Assembly: GCF_900129005.1 (NCBI RefSeq)
Contig: NZ_FQUN01000022.1
Span: 17,403-81,402, forward strand
Origin: Leeuwenhoekiella marinoflava DSM 3653
Lineage (GTDB): Bacteria > Bacteroidota > Bacteroidia > Flavobacteriales > Flavobacteriaceae
Reading direction: 5' to 3'
DNA length: 64,000 bases
Position numbers and translations under genes: made by a program. Shown in pieces: positions 19,320-29,111 of the stretch. The notes under the pieces were generated by a model, which was not told the DNA's origin, made no database searches, and saw only the letters and a list, made by a program, of their open reading frames with translations. The first letter of the stretch is position 1, and each line of letters opens with the position of its first letter.

Positions 19320-19592
19320 TTAATCAGGAATATATTGAGCAACGAGTTTGATGTATTCCTTTTTTGCTTCAGTAGCGGAAAGCCCTTTTATCTGAATGAG
19401 TGCATTGTATTTAAAAGCGCTGCGCAGATCATTTTCTTTAATATTCTCAACCGGCATCAGCTTACTCTTGTGGTTGCCCTGCTTATAATGTGCATAAAGC
19501 AATAACTGAATATCTGGAGGTAAAACCGTTTTGGTTTCACTCGCTCTTCTAGCAGCATCTTGAAACGCTTTTTCTAATTCTTCTTTGTCCAA
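19320..19592 (-). CDS. Acyl-CoA-binding protein
   Basis: A 90-residue cytosolic four-helix ACBP that would bind and buffer long-chain acyl-CoA esters. The motifs LYAHYKQGN (YKQA-type) and KYNALIQIKGLSATEAKKEY (the W-N-x-x-KG-x-S region, with Tyr replacing Trp) identify the family. It is the last gene of a phospholipid-synthesis run (LUD protein, cdsA, psd), separated from psd by 9 bp, so a role in acyl supply or lipid handling is reasonable inference. Confidence 0.87.
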   Translation of the reverse strand: MDKEELEKAFQDAARRASETKTVLPPDIQLLLYAHYKQGNHKSKLMPVENIKENDLRSAFKYNALIQIKGLSATEAKKEYIKLVAQYIPD

Positions 19593-19601
19593 AACGCGCG
19601 A

Positions 19602-20261
19602 TTACTTTAGGGTAGCTATAATGCTTTCTGCACCTTTAACTTTCTGATTGAGTTTAACTGCAAGCGGGGTGCCTACAGGAAGAAATAAGTCAACACGAGA
19701 ACCAAATTTTATAAATCCGCTATCTTCACCCGGGACTGCAGTATCACCTTTTTTAGCATAATTTACGATGCGTTTAGCCAGAGCGCCAGCGATTTGGCGA
19801 TACAATACGTCTCCAAAGCTTGCAGTTCTAATAACGACGGTTGTACGCTCATTTTCTTCAGAGGCTTTGGGATGCCAGGCAACAAGATATTTGCCCGGAT
19901 GGTATTTGCTGTAAACCACTTCACCTGCAGCCGGATATCTCGTTACATGAACATTGATAGGAGACATAAATATCGAAACCTGCAGTCGGTTTTCTTTAAA
20001 ATATTCACGTTCGTAAACTTCTTCAATAACGACTACTTTTCCATCAACAGGGGCGATAATCTCATCACTAGTGCCATTTGCAGTTCGGGTAGGGTTTCTG
20101 AAAAATTGAAGGATAAGTATGAGTAAAACAGTTAACGTACCATAACATACATATTGCAGCCAGACTGGTGATACCCAAGTTTGTGTTGATATAAATCCTA
20201 CAGCTACAAGGAGTAGTGTTATAATAATTATGGTATAACCTTCTTTATGAAACATATTCAA
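19602..20261 (-). CDS. psd: Phosphatidylserine decarboxylase, short type
   Basis: A 219-residue proenzyme that makes phosphatidylethanolamine from phosphatidylserine. N-terminal membrane helices (IIIITLLLVAVGF and YGTLTVLLILILQFF) precede the catalytic part, with APVDGKV and the self-cleavage site FGS at Gly187-Ser188, where the serine becomes the pyruvoyl group. The short PSD-B/archaetidylserine-type length is usual in Bacteroidota. It overlaps the cdsA 3' end by 17 bp, placing CDP-DAG synthesis and PE synthesis in one operon. Confidence 0.92.
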   Translation of the reverse strand: MNMFHKEGYTIIIITLLLVAVGFISTQTWVSPVWLQYVCYGTLTVLLILILQFFRNPTRTANGTSDEIIAPVDGKVVVIEEVYEREYFKENRLQVSIFMSPINVHVTRYPAAGEVVYSKYHPGKYLVAWHPKASEENERTTVVIRTASFGDVLYRQIAGALAKRIVNYAKKGDTAVPGEDSGFIKFGSRVDLFLPVGTPLAVKLNQKVKGAESIIATLK

Positions 20262-21048
20262 ATACTATTAAAACCAAATAAATAAACGGACTGGCAAAGA
20301 GAATACTGTCTAAACGATCGTAAAGACCACCGTGTCCCGGCATCAGGGTTCCACTGTCTTTAACGCCAGCTTCACGCTTGAGTTTAGATTCTATTAAATC
20401 ACCAAAAGTCCCTAGTGTACTCATTACTACCGCAAGCGATAGCCAAATATTGAAGTTAAGGCTGTTTGTAAATTTATGAATAAAATAACTGGCAATACAA
20501 GCAAAAACGAGTCCACCAAAAAAGCCTTCAATTGTTTTTTTTGGAGAAATGCTCGGAAACAATTTATGGCGTCCTAAACTCTTACCTACGATAAAGGCAA
20601 AGGTGTCATTCGTCCATATTAAAATAAATAAACCGGCTACCGTATAAGGAGAAAAGCCATCTCCGTGTGAAGGTAATAAGGTTAAAAACACAAAGCTGGC
20701 AATGATGTAAAATATGGTAATGTGTAATTTTTGAAGCTTCCTGTATTTTCTAATCTTTTCGCTGAAAAGATTTTTCATCAAATAAATTCCGGTAGCTACA
20801 GTTAGACCTAGAAGAACTAGTGTTGCAGCTTTTGAAACCTTATAATAACTGAAAAACAAAATGAAAGAAATAAGTATCAAGTAGGTGTACCAAAACTGAA
20901 AACCAATGAGTCTTAAGAATTCCCGTAAAGTTATAATACCAAAAAGCAAGAACAACAGAATGTACCATTTCTCAGAATAGAAAATGGAAAATAATAATAT
21001 GACAACATATAAAAAGCCGGAAAGTGCTCTTACGGTAATTTCGCGCAT
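20245..21048 (-). CDS. cdsA: Phosphatidate cytidylyltransferase
   Basis: A 267-residue polytopic inner-membrane enzyme forming CDP-diacylglycerol from phosphatidate and CTP. About seven hydrophobic segments precede the signature (SPKKTIEGFFGG; GDLIESKLKREAGVKDSGTL; PGHGGLYDRLDS), which includes the conserved catalytic aspartates. The gene lies between the LUD-domain gene (1-bp gap) and psd (overlap). Confidence 0.93.
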   Translation of the reverse strand: MREITVRALSGFLYVVILLFSIFYSEKWYILLFLLFGIITLREFLRLIGFQFWYTYLILISFILFFSYYKVSKAATLVLLGLTVATGIYLMKNLFSEKIRKYRKLQKLHITIFYIIASFVFLTLLPSHGDGFSPYTVAGLFILIWTNDTFAFIVGKSLGRHKLFPSISPKKTIEGFFGGLVFACIASYFIHKFTNSLNFNIWLSLAVVMSTLGTFGDLIESKLKREAGVKDSGTLMPGHGGLYDRLDSILFASPFIYLVLIVFEYVS

Positions 21049-21049
21049 A

Positions 21050-21664
21050 CTACAAATCTTCTAGTAGTAATAAATAAAGATTTTTTGCACTACTGCCATA
21101 GCTCATAAAATCTTTGACCCCTTCTTTAGGTTCAAAATTTTTAATCGTGGTAATATTTGTAGGTATTTGTCCCGTATTCTTCTTTTTAATGCCTCTTAAA
21201 CCTTCGCCAATACTGTTTACAATTTGACTTGTAGTTGCAAAAATAACAAGGTTTTGAGGAAGCTCTTTTAGTTTTTTTTCTTTGATTTGATTTGAAGAAA
21301 TCAAAAGACTGCCATCATCAGCAATCAAGTTTTCACACGTTGATAAAAAGAACTTAGATTCTTTTTCTCTTCCAAAATTTAAATTATATCCTTTGAAGAG
21401 ATTTTCTAACTTACTGTCAAGACAATACACATCTTGCTCGTACCAATCGTTTTCGAGAAGGATGTTGTCAAAACTTTCGTGAACTTCACCCATGTCGATA
21501 CAATACAGAAATTTACCACCATTTAGGATAAAATGTTTCGTAAAACGTTCATCTGCGGGAGCGGTAACATCAGGCATGTATTTACCCCGTTCTTTAATAG
21601 AACTCTTGGGTTTATCTGCGCTTGGCGAAATTTTTTGCTTAAAAAGCTTCTTTAAGATACTCAT
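21050..21664 (-). CDS. LUD-domain protein (LutC/YkgG family)
   Basis: A 204-residue cytosolic protein related to LutC of lactate utilisation, although no lutA/lutB genes are near. Matching segments are DDGSLLISSNQIKEKKLKELP and ATTSQIVNSIGEGLRGI. It heads the operon with cdsA, psd and the acyl-CoA-binding gene and follows the ftsH terminator, so it probably has its own promoter at about 21665-21700. The link to lipid genes may be simple co-transcription. Confidence 0.8.
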   Translation of the reverse strand: MSILKKLFKQKISPSADKPKSSIKERGKYMPDVTAPADERFTKHFILNGGKFLYCIDMGEVHESFDNILLENDWYEQDVYCLDSKLENLFKGYNLNFGREKESKFFLSTCENLIADDGSLLISSNQIKEKKLKELPQNLVIFATTSQIVNSIGEGLRGIKKKNTGQIPTNITTIKNFEPKEGVKDFMSYGSSAKNLYLLLLEDL

Positions 21665-21699
21665 AAATGAGTGGTATTCGTCTAAATTTAGGATTCTAT

Positions 21700-21745
21700 C
21701 AAATATAAAAAATCTTAACTCAACAACGTGTCAAGTTAAGATTTT
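21700..21745 (-). terminator. Intrinsic terminator after ftsH
   Basis: A 12-bp perfect stem (AAAATCTTAACT at 21709-21720, AGTTAAGATTTT at 21734-21745) is followed on the minus strand by a T-rich tract. It separates the rsfS-ftsH unit from the LUD/cdsA/psd operon. Confidence 0.85.
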
Positions 21746-21769
21746 ATATTGGTTGTAGCCGTTGGGATT

Positions 21770-23743
21770 CTAACTTTCGCTTAAAGGAAGGCCCTTAGTT
21801 TCGGCTTCTATACTTTTTTCAAAAGGACGTTTCCCGAAGATTTTTTCTAGATTATCTTTGAAAATCACCTCTTTATCAAGAAGGACTTCTGCAAGTTCAT
21901 TCAATTTATCTTTGTTGTCTTCTAATATTTTAATAGCACGTTGATATTGCTCTTCAATAATTTTAGAAATTTCTTTATCAATAAGTTCAGCGGTTTTTTC
22001 ACTGTATGGTTTGCTGAAGTTATACTCATTCTGACCTGAAGAATCATAATACGTCAGGTTTCCAATCTCATCATTTAAACCATAAATAGTAACCATCATA
22101 CGAGCTTGCTTAGTAACTTTTTCTAAGTCACTTAAAGCACCTGTAGAAATTTTATCAAACGTTACTTTCTCAGCAGCACGACCACCCATAGCAGCACACA
22201 TTTCGTCTAGCATTTGCTCAGGGCGTACGATAAGGCGCTCTTCTGGTAAATACCATGCGGCTCCTAGTGATCGACCACGAGGGACAATAGTTACTTTTAC
22301 TAAAGGAGCAGCATGCTCAAGCATCCAACTAACGGTAGCGTGACCGGCTTCGTGAAATGCAATTGCTTTTTTCTCATCTGGAGTGATGATTTTATTTTTC
22401 TTTTCAAGACCTCCTACAATACGATCAACTGCATCTAAGAAATCCTGACGACCTACAGCTGTTTTGCCTTGTCTTGCAGCGATAAGGGCTGCCTCATTAC
22501 ACACGTTGGCAATATCAGCACCAGAGAATCCCGGTGTTTGCTTAGCCATAAATTCTGTGTCTAACTCGTCAGCTACTTTTTTAAGCGGGCGTAAGTGAAC
22601 TTCAAATATCTCTTTACGTTCTCTAACATCTGGAAGATCTACATAGATTTGACGGTCAAAACGACCTGCACGCATTAAAGCTGTATCTAAAACATCGGCG
22701 CGGTTGGTTGCAGCTAATACAATTACATTTGTATTTGTGCCAAAACCATCCATTTCTGTAAGAAGTTGGTTCAATGTGTTTTCGCGCTCATCATTAGATC
22801 CGCTAAAATTGGATTTTCCACGAGCTCTACCAATTGCATCAATTTCGTCAATAAAGATTATAGCAGGAGATTTTTCTTTTGCTTGTTTAAAGAGGTCACG
22901 AACCCGAGAAGCACCTACACCTACAAACATCTCTACAAAGTCAGAGCCAGAAAGTGAGAAGAATGGTACTTTAGCTTCGCCGGCTACCGCTTTAGCAAGT
23001 AATGTTTTACCTGTTCCCGGAGGTCCTACAAGTAAAGCGCCTTTAGGGATCTTACCACCTAGGTTTGTGTATTTTTCAGGATTTTTTAAGAAATCTACAA
23101 TTTCTTGCACTTCTTCTTTTGCTCCCTCGAGACCGGCAACATCTTTAAAAGAAGTTTTTACATCAGTCTTTTCGTCAAAAAGTTTTGCTTTAGATTTTCC
23201 GATATTAAAAATCTGACCGCCTGCACCGCCTGCACCACCAGATGACATTCTGCGCATTATAAAAATCCAAATACCAATGATTATTACAATAGGAAGCAAT
23301 GTGATTAATATGTCTCCAAACATATTGTTTTCCGGCTTCAGGTATTTGACATTGAAATCCTGACCTGCTTTAATTTCAGCTAAAGACTTCTCAAAATTTT
23401 CAAGTGTACCATAACGATATTCATAGTCAGCACCACCGGTACTATTAAAGAAGTTCATCCCATTATCTACTGGTTTAGTATGCTTTTCCTTGTCTTTTGC
23501 ATTATCTGTAAGATAGATATAAGCAACCTGATTACTGGCTGATTTGTTAATGTCAATTCTCTTGACATCACCGTCTTCAATAAAGGTTGTTAACTGATCC
23601 TGTAAAATCTCTTTGGGGTTCCCATGATCAGAGCCACTGCTGAAAAGATTGAGAGCTAAGAATACAAGTATTATTGCGGTGTAAATCCACCAAGCACTAA
23701 ATTTAGGCTTTTTAGGAGCGGGCTTTTTTGATTTTTCTGCCAT
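21770..23743 (-). CDS. ftsH: ATP-dependent zinc metalloprotease FtsH
   Basis: A 657-residue membrane-bound AAA+ protease that degrades misfolded membrane proteins and short-lived regulators. Two transmembrane helices (about 18-34 and 145-163) flank a periplasmic domain, followed by the AAA domain with Walker A GPPGTGKT (240-247) and IFIDEIDA, the second region of homology, and the zinc-protease motif HEAGH (464-468). The glycine-rich linker after TM2 is typical of Bacteroidota. The start is 9 bp after the rsfS stop. Confidence 0.97.
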   Translation of the reverse strand: MAEKSKKPAPKKPKFSAWWIYTAIILVFLALNLFSSGSDHGNPKEILQDQLTTFIEDGDVKRIDINKSASNQVAYIYLTDNAKDKEKHTKPVDNGMNFFNSTGGADYEYRYGTLENFEKSLAEIKAGQDFNVKYLKPENNMFGDILITLLPIVIIIGIWIFIMRRMSSGGAGGAGGQIFNIGKSKAKLFDEKTDVKTSFKDVAGLEGAKEEVQEIVDFLKNPEKYTNLGGKIPKGALLVGPPGTGKTLLAKAVAGEAKVPFFSLSGSDFVEMFVGVGASRVRDLFKQAKEKSPAIIFIDEIDAIGRARGKSNFSGSNDERENTLNQLLTEMDGFGTNTNVIVLAATNRADVLDTALMRAGRFDRQIYVDLPDVRERKEIFEVHLRPLKKVADELDTEFMAKQTPGFSGADIANVCNEAALIAARQGKTAVGRQDFLDAVDRIVGGLEKKNKIITPDEKKAIAFHEAGHATVSWMLEHAAPLVKVTIVPRGRSLGAAWYLPEERLIVRPEQMLDEMCAAMGGRAAEKVTFDKISTGALSDLEKVTKQARMMVTIYGLNDEIGNLTYYDSSGQNEYNFSKPYSEKTAELIDKEISKIIEEQYQRAIKILEDNKDKLNELAEVLLDKEVIFKDNLEKIFGKRPFEKSIEAETKGLPLSES

Positions 23744-23752
23744 TGATTTTTT

Positions 23753-24124
23753 TTAATAATTTGATTCAATTGAAGTTACTTTGGCATCTCCCCAAAGACT
23801 TTCAATATCATAATATTCCCTGATGTGTTTTTGGAAAACATGTACAACAACGTGTACATAGTCCATCAACACCCATTCAGCATTTTGTGTGCCTTCTACG
23901 TGCCAGGGCTTATCTTTAAGTTTTTTGCTAACTGTTTTTTGAATTGAATTTACAATGGCGGTTACCTGCGTGTTAGAAGTACCATTGCATACGATAAAAT
24001 AGTCACAAACCATGTTTTCTATCTCCCTAAGGTCTAATAAATCAATATTTTGACCCTTCACTTCTTCAATCCCTTCTAGAATAGTTGTAATTAATTGATC
24101 TGTACTTACTTCTTTTTTTGCCAT
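23753..24124 (-). CDS. rsfS: Ribosomal silencing factor RsfS
   Basis: A 123-residue protein of the RsfS/Iojap family, which binds ribosomal protein uL14 and blocks subunit joining in poor nutrient conditions. Conserved segments: DIENMVCDYF-like IENMVCDYFIVCNG, KPWHVEGTQNAEWVLMDY and VVVHVFQKHIREYYDIESLW. Co-transcribed with ftsH; divergent from birA with an 85-bp promoter gap. Confidence 0.94.
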   Translation of the reverse strand: MAKKEVSTDQLITTILEGIEEVKGQNIDLLDLREIENMVCDYFIVCNGTSNTQVTAIVNSIQKTVSKKLKDKPWHVEGTQNAEWVLMDYVHVVVHVFQKHIREYYDIESLWGDAKVTSIESNY

Positions 24125-24209
24125 TAAATCTTTTTTAGTTTGGCAAAGTTATTACAATTTTGTTTCATAGTGTTTCTTGTTATAACATTTAAGCCATTCC
24201 TTATACCGC

Positions 24210-24938
24210 ATGAAAGTAGTCAAACTTAATGCCACAACTTCTACAAATTCCTACTTAAGAGCGTACACAAAAGAGTTTGACTCAGAAAGTGATGTTCTGG
24301 TCTGGACATTAGATCAACAAGCCGGTAGAGGGCAACGTGGTGCTTCGTGGGAATCAGAACCGGGTAAGAACCTTACGTTTAGTGTGTTTAAGCGGGTAGA
24401 AGGATTGCCGGTGAGAAAATCTTTTTACATAACGATGGCAACTTCATTAGCTGTTTATGAGGTTTTAGAGGAGTTTGGAGTAAAGAATATATCGGTAAAA
24501 TGGCCAAACGACATATTGGCAGGTAAATCTAAAATTTGTGGAATACTCATAGAAAGTGTGATACGCAATGGTCTTTATGCTGTCATAATTGGTGTTGGGC
24601 TTAACATTAATCAAAAATTATTTAACCACGCACCGCGAGCAACTTCACTAGCTCTAGAGACCGGGAAGATTTTTGAATTGGAAGAAATTTTAAACTTACT
24701 CGTATCTAAGTTCTATAAATATGTAGCGCTTATTACAGAAGGTGCTTTTGAAACACTAAAGAAAGAATACGAAGAAAAACTATTTAGAAAAGGGAAAGCC
24801 TCAACTTTTCAATCAAATTCAGGAGAACTCTTCACAGGTATCATTACCGAAGTATCAAAAACAGGAAAGCTCATCTTGCAATTAGAAGATGAGCTTTATA
24901 AAGAATTTGATCTCAAAGAGCTAAAACTGCTCTATTAG
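24210..24938 (+). CDS. birA: Biotin--[acetyl-CoA-carboxylase] ligase
   Basis: A 242-residue biotin protein ligase that activates biotin as biotinyl-AMP and attaches it to the carboxylase carrier lysine. It has the catalytic loop GRGQRGASWESEPGKNL, the KWPNDILAGKSKICGIL segment and a short C-terminal SH3-like domain. There is no N-terminal helix-turn-helix, so it is a monofunctional class I ligase and not a biotin repressor. Its 3' end overlaps the convergent SRPBCC gene by 4 bp. Confidence 0.94.
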   Translation: MKVVKLNATTSTNSYLRAYTKEFDSESDVLVWTLDQQAGRGQRGASWESEPGKNLTFSVFKRVEGLPVRKSFYITMATSLAVYEVLEEFGVKNISVKWPNDILAGKSKICGILIESVIRNGLYAVIIGVGLNINQKLFNHAPRATSLALETGKIFELEEILNLLVSKFYKYVALITEGAFETLKKEYEEKLFRKGKASTFQSNSGELFTGIITEVSKTGKLILQLEDELYKEFDLKELKLLY

Positions 24939-25327
24939 ATAGTTTGTAAATTTTCGGTTAGCGTCTGAATGAATTTTGTAATAGGGCCTTTAATCATCAT
25001 AGCCATCATCGCGTTGAATTCTCCTTCAAACTCAAAATATGCCTCGCTACTATCTTCAGTAAGTTCTTTAATGTTTGCAGTTAAGGTGAAAGGAAGCTTA
25101 TCGCTTGCAGCACCTAAAACTACTTTGTTATAAGGCACACTGTTCTTTAATTCTAAAACAATATCTGGCATTCCTTTTAAGGCAAAAAGAAAACGTTTGT
25201 CACTTAAAATTTCAAATTTACTAATGCTGTCTGGCATCAATTGTTTGTAATTATTTACATCAACAAGAAAGTTGAAAATTGTTTCAGGGCTTTTATTGAT
25301 GGTCTTCTTAGGGCTTTCTATATACAT
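24935..25327 (-). CDS. SRPBCC (START-like) family protein
   Basis: A 130-residue single-domain protein with the helix-grip fold. The N-terminus (SPETIFNFLVDVNNYKQLMP) and the C-terminal long helix (KGPITKFIQTLTENLQT) match the ligand-binding SRPBCC superfamily. The ligand is unknown. It follows pyrE on the same strand by 48 bp and may be co-transcribed with it. Confidence 0.78.
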   Translation of the reverse strand: MYIESPKKTINKSPETIFNFLVDVNNYKQLMPDSISKFEILSDKRFLFALKGMPDIVLELKNSVPYNKVVLGAASDKLPFTLTANIKELTEDSSEAYFEFEGEFNAMMAMMIKGPITKFIQTLTENLQTI

Positions 25328-25375
25328 AGGTTTATTAGTCTGTGAAAATTGAAATTAAGCGTTATGTGTTTTATT

Positions 25376-26023
25376 TTAAAGGGAAGCTTCCCAGGTATCT
25401 GGAGAAAGACGCCAAGTCTGCAAGGTTAATCGTTCTTTTTCTGAGATATAGCGTGTATCTGAAGCTTGTTCTAAAAGGTGATCGTAATCACTTAGCGTAT
25501 GTAAGTCTATGCCATATTCTTCAAAATTGGTTTTAGAAACATCAAATCCATAGGTGAAAATGGCAAGCATCCCTTTTACATTAGCTTTAGCAGCTTTTAA
25601 AGCTTCCACAGCCATAAGGCTACTTTTACCGGTGCTAATTAAATCCTCTACAACAACAACAGACTGGCCGGGCTCTAATTTTCCTTCGATTTGATTTTGT
25701 CTTCCGTGCTTTTTCGCCTCCGGTCTGATATAGATAAAAGGGAGGTTTAAAAAGTCTGCAACCAGCATGCCTATTCCTATTGCACCAGTGGCTACACCAG
25801 CGATTACATCTGGCTTGCCATAAATTTGTTCTATTTGATTAGCGATATTTTCCCGCAAGTAGTTGCGTATCTGCGGATACGACAAAGTAATGCGGTTATC
25901 GCAATAAATGGGTGATTTCCACCCGCTGGCCCACGTGAAGGGGTTTTGTGGTTGTAATTTAATTGCATTAATTTGCAATAACAACTCAGCTGTTTTTTTA
26001 GCTGTTTCCTTTTTTAAGATCAT
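25376..26023 (-). CDS. pyrE: Orotate phosphoribosyltransferase
   Basis: A 215-residue enzyme that makes orotidine 5'-phosphate from orotate and PRPP in de novo pyrimidine synthesis. The PRPP-binding loop VVVVEDLISTGKSS is intact, together with the NPFTWASGWKSPIYCD substrate region. ATG 26023 (MILKKETAKK) was chosen; a start 13 codons upstream would run into the divergent NUDIX gene. The two start codons are only a few bases apart, so each promoter must lie inside the other gene. Confidence 0.95.
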   Translation of the reverse strand: MILKKETAKKTAELLLQINAIKLQPQNPFTWASGWKSPIYCDNRITLSYPQIRNYLRENIANQIEQIYGKPDVIAGVATGAIGIGMLVADFLNLPFIYIRPEAKKHGRQNQIEGKLEPGQSVVVVEDLISTGKSSLMAVEALKAAKANVKGMLAIFTYGFDVSKTNFEEYGIDLHTLSDYDHLLEQASDTRYISEKERLTLQTWRLSPDTWEASL

Positions 26024-26030
26024 GGTACAA

Positions 26031-26654
26031 ATGTATAAAGTTTTTGTAAATGATGTGCCCATAATACTTTCAACTGAAAAGTATATTGGAGAAAATTACA
26101 CATCCATTCCCATAAAACGTGCAAAAATAAAAAGCATTATTAAACAGGTGAATCGTGGTCAGCTCACGCACATCAATCTCTATCACCCTAAAGGCAATAA
26201 ATTACTCAAGTTTTTGAAGAAAAAACTACCTGTGGTTATTGCCGGTGGCGGAATGGTTTTTAATGAGCATTCTGAAATTCTTTTTATCAAACGAAACGGA
26301 AAGTGGGATTTGCCAAAAGGAAAACTTGAGAAAAATGAAACCATAGAAGAATGTGCCGTACGTGAGGTGAGCGAAGAAACCGGTTGTCAGAATCTGATGC
26401 TGGGCGATCTCATTACGATTACATATCACGTTTTTAAGCGAGGCGGAAAGTTCAAACTCAAAGAAACCTATTGGTATAGGATGACTTCAGATTATGAGGG
26501 GTTGTTAGAACCGCAACCTTCTGAGGGTATCAAAAAAGTTCGTTGGAAGAATTTTGAAAAATCTCAAAAGGCGCTGACTAAATCTTATGAGAACATCAAG
26601 TTGTTGTTTCCTAAAGAATATTTAATTAGTAATCCTAAAGATCGGGTAGCGTAG
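26031..26654 (+). CDS. NUDIX hydrolase
   Basis: A 207-residue pyrophosphohydrolase. The Nudix box is complete, from GKLEKNE through REVSEETG (GX5EX7REUXEEXGU), at roughly residues 98-119. About 60 residues precede the domain and hold a basic helix (SIPIKRAKIKSIIKQV). The substrate is unknown. I chose ATG 26031 (MYKVFVND); ATG 26022 is also possible. The 3' end overlaps the convergent carboxypeptidase gene by 33 bp. Confidence 0.85.
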   Translation: MYKVFVNDVPIILSTEKYIGENYTSIPIKRAKIKSIIKQVNRGQLTHINLYHPKGNKLLKFLKKKLPVVIAGGGMVFNEHSEILFIKRNGKWDLPKGKLEKNETIEECAVREVSEETGCQNLMLGDLITITYHVFKRGGKFKLKETYWYRMTSDYEGLLEPQPSEGIKKVRWKNFEKSQKALTKSYENIKLLFPKEYLISNPKDRVA

Positions 26655-28379
26655 ATAAGCTTCTTCATAATTAGAAGAATGCGCATAAATCCACTCTAGT
26701 TGTGCATACCAGTTTTTTGCAAATGCTGCATCATCTTGTTTTTTAGCATCAAATGCTGCTTTTAACTCTTGATCTGCATCCAATAACTCCTGAGCACGGT
26801 CTTCCCATACATAAGGTGAGAAGTGTTCTTTTTGCTGTAAAACCGTATCAAAGTAGTTCCAGTTAAAAAAGGAATCTACTCCAGAAGGTTCAAACATTTC
26901 AATAATATAGCGCAAGCCAGACTGATTGGTTTCTATAAGGTAATCTCCTGCACGTACAGCAACTTCTTTTTTGGTACTTATTACTTTTGTATTATAATGC
27001 AGATAGTGACCTTCATAAGCTTGAGATCGTGTTTTGTAGTCGGCAATGTGATATACTTCTGCAGTTAAAAGGGTATCTTTCTGAAAACGTTCAACATCAA
27101 TTTCATTTTCTTTCAATCGCTCAATAACGTGATACCAACCTTGAGGAATGATATAAGCTCTGGGAATGCTTACTTCTTTAACCGGCTTCATATAATTATA
27201 ATACGTAACTTCTTTTTCAAAAGGTTTCTCTCTATTGTATTTTAAGCGCGGCATTTCGGTAACCGAGCTTGTTTGCTGCTCGCCTTCATAACCTAAGAAA
27301 TTGAGCGTTGTCGTCTTGCTGCTGTCTATATCAAAATGCAACGCGTAGCTTTTTCCGGTTAGCGAGCCGCTTTTGTAAATAGAATCTTGTTCTTTTCTAA
27401 GGCGCTGCATTTTTGCACCATCTTTCTCAACAATGCTCAACATAGATTTCATCAATTCGTAAGTACCTTCTACACGTTGCTTATAGGGTTTAAGCATATG
27501 TGTTTCTACCATCATCCCAAAAGTGTTCCATAGCGTGCTGTAGCCCGTTGAATACCGCGGGTAGTCCATAAATTGTGAAAAGCCAATTTCCGGGACCTGA
27601 TTAAACACATTGACATATGGTGTGATAGGCCAGTCTTTTGCAGCTAAATCTTGTTCCAATTGAGGTTGTAGTTCTTCATGTAAATACGCACCGGGTTTGC
27701 CTCCTAATTTAGTGTGCTGTGTAAATAAATGCGTGAGCACATATTGATAATCTGCACCATTACTCACGTGATTATCTATCAAAACATCAGGGTTTATCAT
27801 ATGATAGATATTAGCAAAAGTTCGGGCATTTCGGGTATCTGCTTTTACGAAATCACGATTGAGATCATAATTCTGAGCATTCCCTCTAAAACCATATTCT
27901 TCAGGGCCGTTTTGGTTGGCTCGCGTGCCGGTATTTCTGTTTAGGGAGCCACCTGTATTGTAAATTGCGATTGCTCCAATCCAGGTTTTTTCTGGTGCTT
28001 GAATTGTTCCATTTGCCAAATCTCGCATCAACAGCATTGTCGCGTCAATTCCATCAGATTCACCCGGATGGATGCCGTTATTGATGAGGATTCGTGTCAC
28101 ATCTTTAGCGTCTGCAAATTCAGAATCAAAAGTTCTATCGGTATTAAAAGTCACCAGAGTAAGCGGTTTGCCGCTATCTGTAGCGCCTATTTCGTAGGTT
28201 TTGATAGAAACATAGGCTTCGTCAAGATCAGCATAATAATCCATCACTTCCTGATAGGTTGGTGTTTGATTTCCATTACCTTTTTCAAAAGGAGTTATGA
28301 GATCAAAATCTTCCGGTTTGGGTTTCTCGGCGCAAGCCAAAATTAAAAATGCAAGTAAGCTGAATAGGGATAACTTCAT
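26622..28379 (-). CDS. M14 family zinc carboxypeptidase lipoprotein
   Basis: A 585-residue exported peptidase with a lipobox (FLILAC, Cys16). The zinc-binding HxxE is seen in NNGIHPGESDG, and a second zinc histidine probably in the DNHVSNG segment; the catalytic glutamate region follows (FGMMVETHMLKPY). The C-terminal half has no obvious family. M14 lipoproteins of this length are usual in Bacteroidota and act on periplasmic or external peptides. Convergent with the NUDIX gene. Confidence 0.87.
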   Translation of the reverse strand: MKLSLFSLLAFLILACAEKPKPEDFDLITPFEKGNGNQTPTYQEVMDYYADLDEAYVSIKTYEIGATDSGKPLTLVTFNTDRTFDSEFADAKDVTRILINNGIHPGESDGIDATMLLMRDLANGTIQAPEKTWIGAIAIYNTGGSLNRNTGTRANQNGPEEYGFRGNAQNYDLNRDFVKADTRNARTFANIYHMINPDVLIDNHVSNGADYQYVLTHLFTQHTKLGGKPGAYLHEELQPQLEQDLAAKDWPITPYVNVFNQVPEIGFSQFMDYPRYSTGYSTLWNTFGMMVETHMLKPYKQRVEGTYELMKSMLSIVEKDGAKMQRLRKEQDSIYKSGSLTGKSYALHFDIDSSKTTTLNFLGYEGEQQTSSVTEMPRLKYNREKPFEKEVTYYNYMKPVKEVSIPRAYIIPQGWYHVIERLKENEIDVERFQKDTLLTAEVYHIADYKTRSQAYEGHYLHYNTKVISTKKEVAVRAGDYLIETNQSGLRYIIEMFEPSGVDSFFNWNYFDTVLQQKEHFSPYVWEDRAQELLDADQELKAAFDAKKQDDAAFAKNWYAQLEWIYAHSSNYEEAYLRYPIFRITN

Positions 28380-28450
28380 TAGAATAGAATATTGAGAAAG
28401 CTAAAATTAAGAATTAATGCAAGTTTGGAGCTGTTGATTCTTCAGGACTT

Positions 28451-29104
28451 TTAAAAGAATTCGCGGTATTGCTGAATTCTGAAATCAAATGTATTAAACT
28501 GCGGATTTTTTAATTTTTGATCTTTGTATTTCTTCATGCTGCCAATGGCTCGGTTAGCCGCCCCTGAGGGTGCCGTGAGCGAGACCGTTTTTACTGTTCT
28601 ACCATCTAGCTCAAACTGATGGATGCGCGGCACTGTTGCAGAAACTACATCCAATTTAAGCTGGTGTTCTTTAGCCTGACGACGAAAAAAATACTCGGGA
28701 CCATTTTTACTATTACCACCGGTGAATATTAAAGTTTCTATCTGTTTGTGAGCTTCTAAATACGTGACCAGATCGCGCAAAACCACATCTTGCATTCCCA
28801 GATCTGAAGCATCTATTTTATCTCGCTTTGCCGAAGCTACAATATCACAAACGCCAATTTTATTTCTTTTTAAAAAGTGGAGTCGCTGGTTAATGGCTTG
28901 AGTAGTATTCTCATAAACGAGGTCAAGTTGAAAGATTTTGTCTAGAATGGGCCAGAGCATCCCGTTTTTACTGCCGTAGCAAAAGTCTACATCTTCAGGG
29001 AGTAATTCACCGGTTGTAAAACGGGGAGGAGGTAAGGTTCCCACGATAAGTTTTGTCGCTTCTTCAAGATTGAATGGCGCGTACGGATGAATGTGGTCAA
29101 ACAT
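28451..29104 (-). CDS. Uracil-DNA glycosylase-family protein
   Basis: A 217-residue single-domain protein of the UDG-like superfamily, carrying LIVGTLPPPRF (the G-x-x-P-type active-site region), FCYGSKNGMLWPIL, GVCDIVAS and VVSATVPRI. Activity on uracil is unproven; family members act on damaged bases or have unknown substrates. ATG 29104 was chosen because it starts the fold directly and lies 7 bp after the redoxin stop; a longer frame overlaps that gene. Co-transcribed with the redoxin gene. Confidence 0.78.
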   Translation of the reverse strand: MFDHIHPYAPFNLEEATKLIVGTLPPPRFTTGELLPEDVDFCYGSKNGMLWPILDKIFQLDLVYENTTQAINQRLHFLKRNKIGVCDIVASAKRDKIDASDLGMQDVVLRDLVTYLEAHKQIETLIFTGGNSKNGPEYFFRRQAKEHQLKLDVVSATVPRIHQFELDGRTVKTVSLTAPSGAANRAIGSMKKYKDQKLKNPQFNTFDFRIQQYREFF

Positions 29105-29111
29105 AAACCTG

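Noticed and set aside
22704..23216. 170-codon plus-strand frame opposite ftsH
   Set aside because: It is the antisense shadow of the strongly conserved AAA domain of ftsH.
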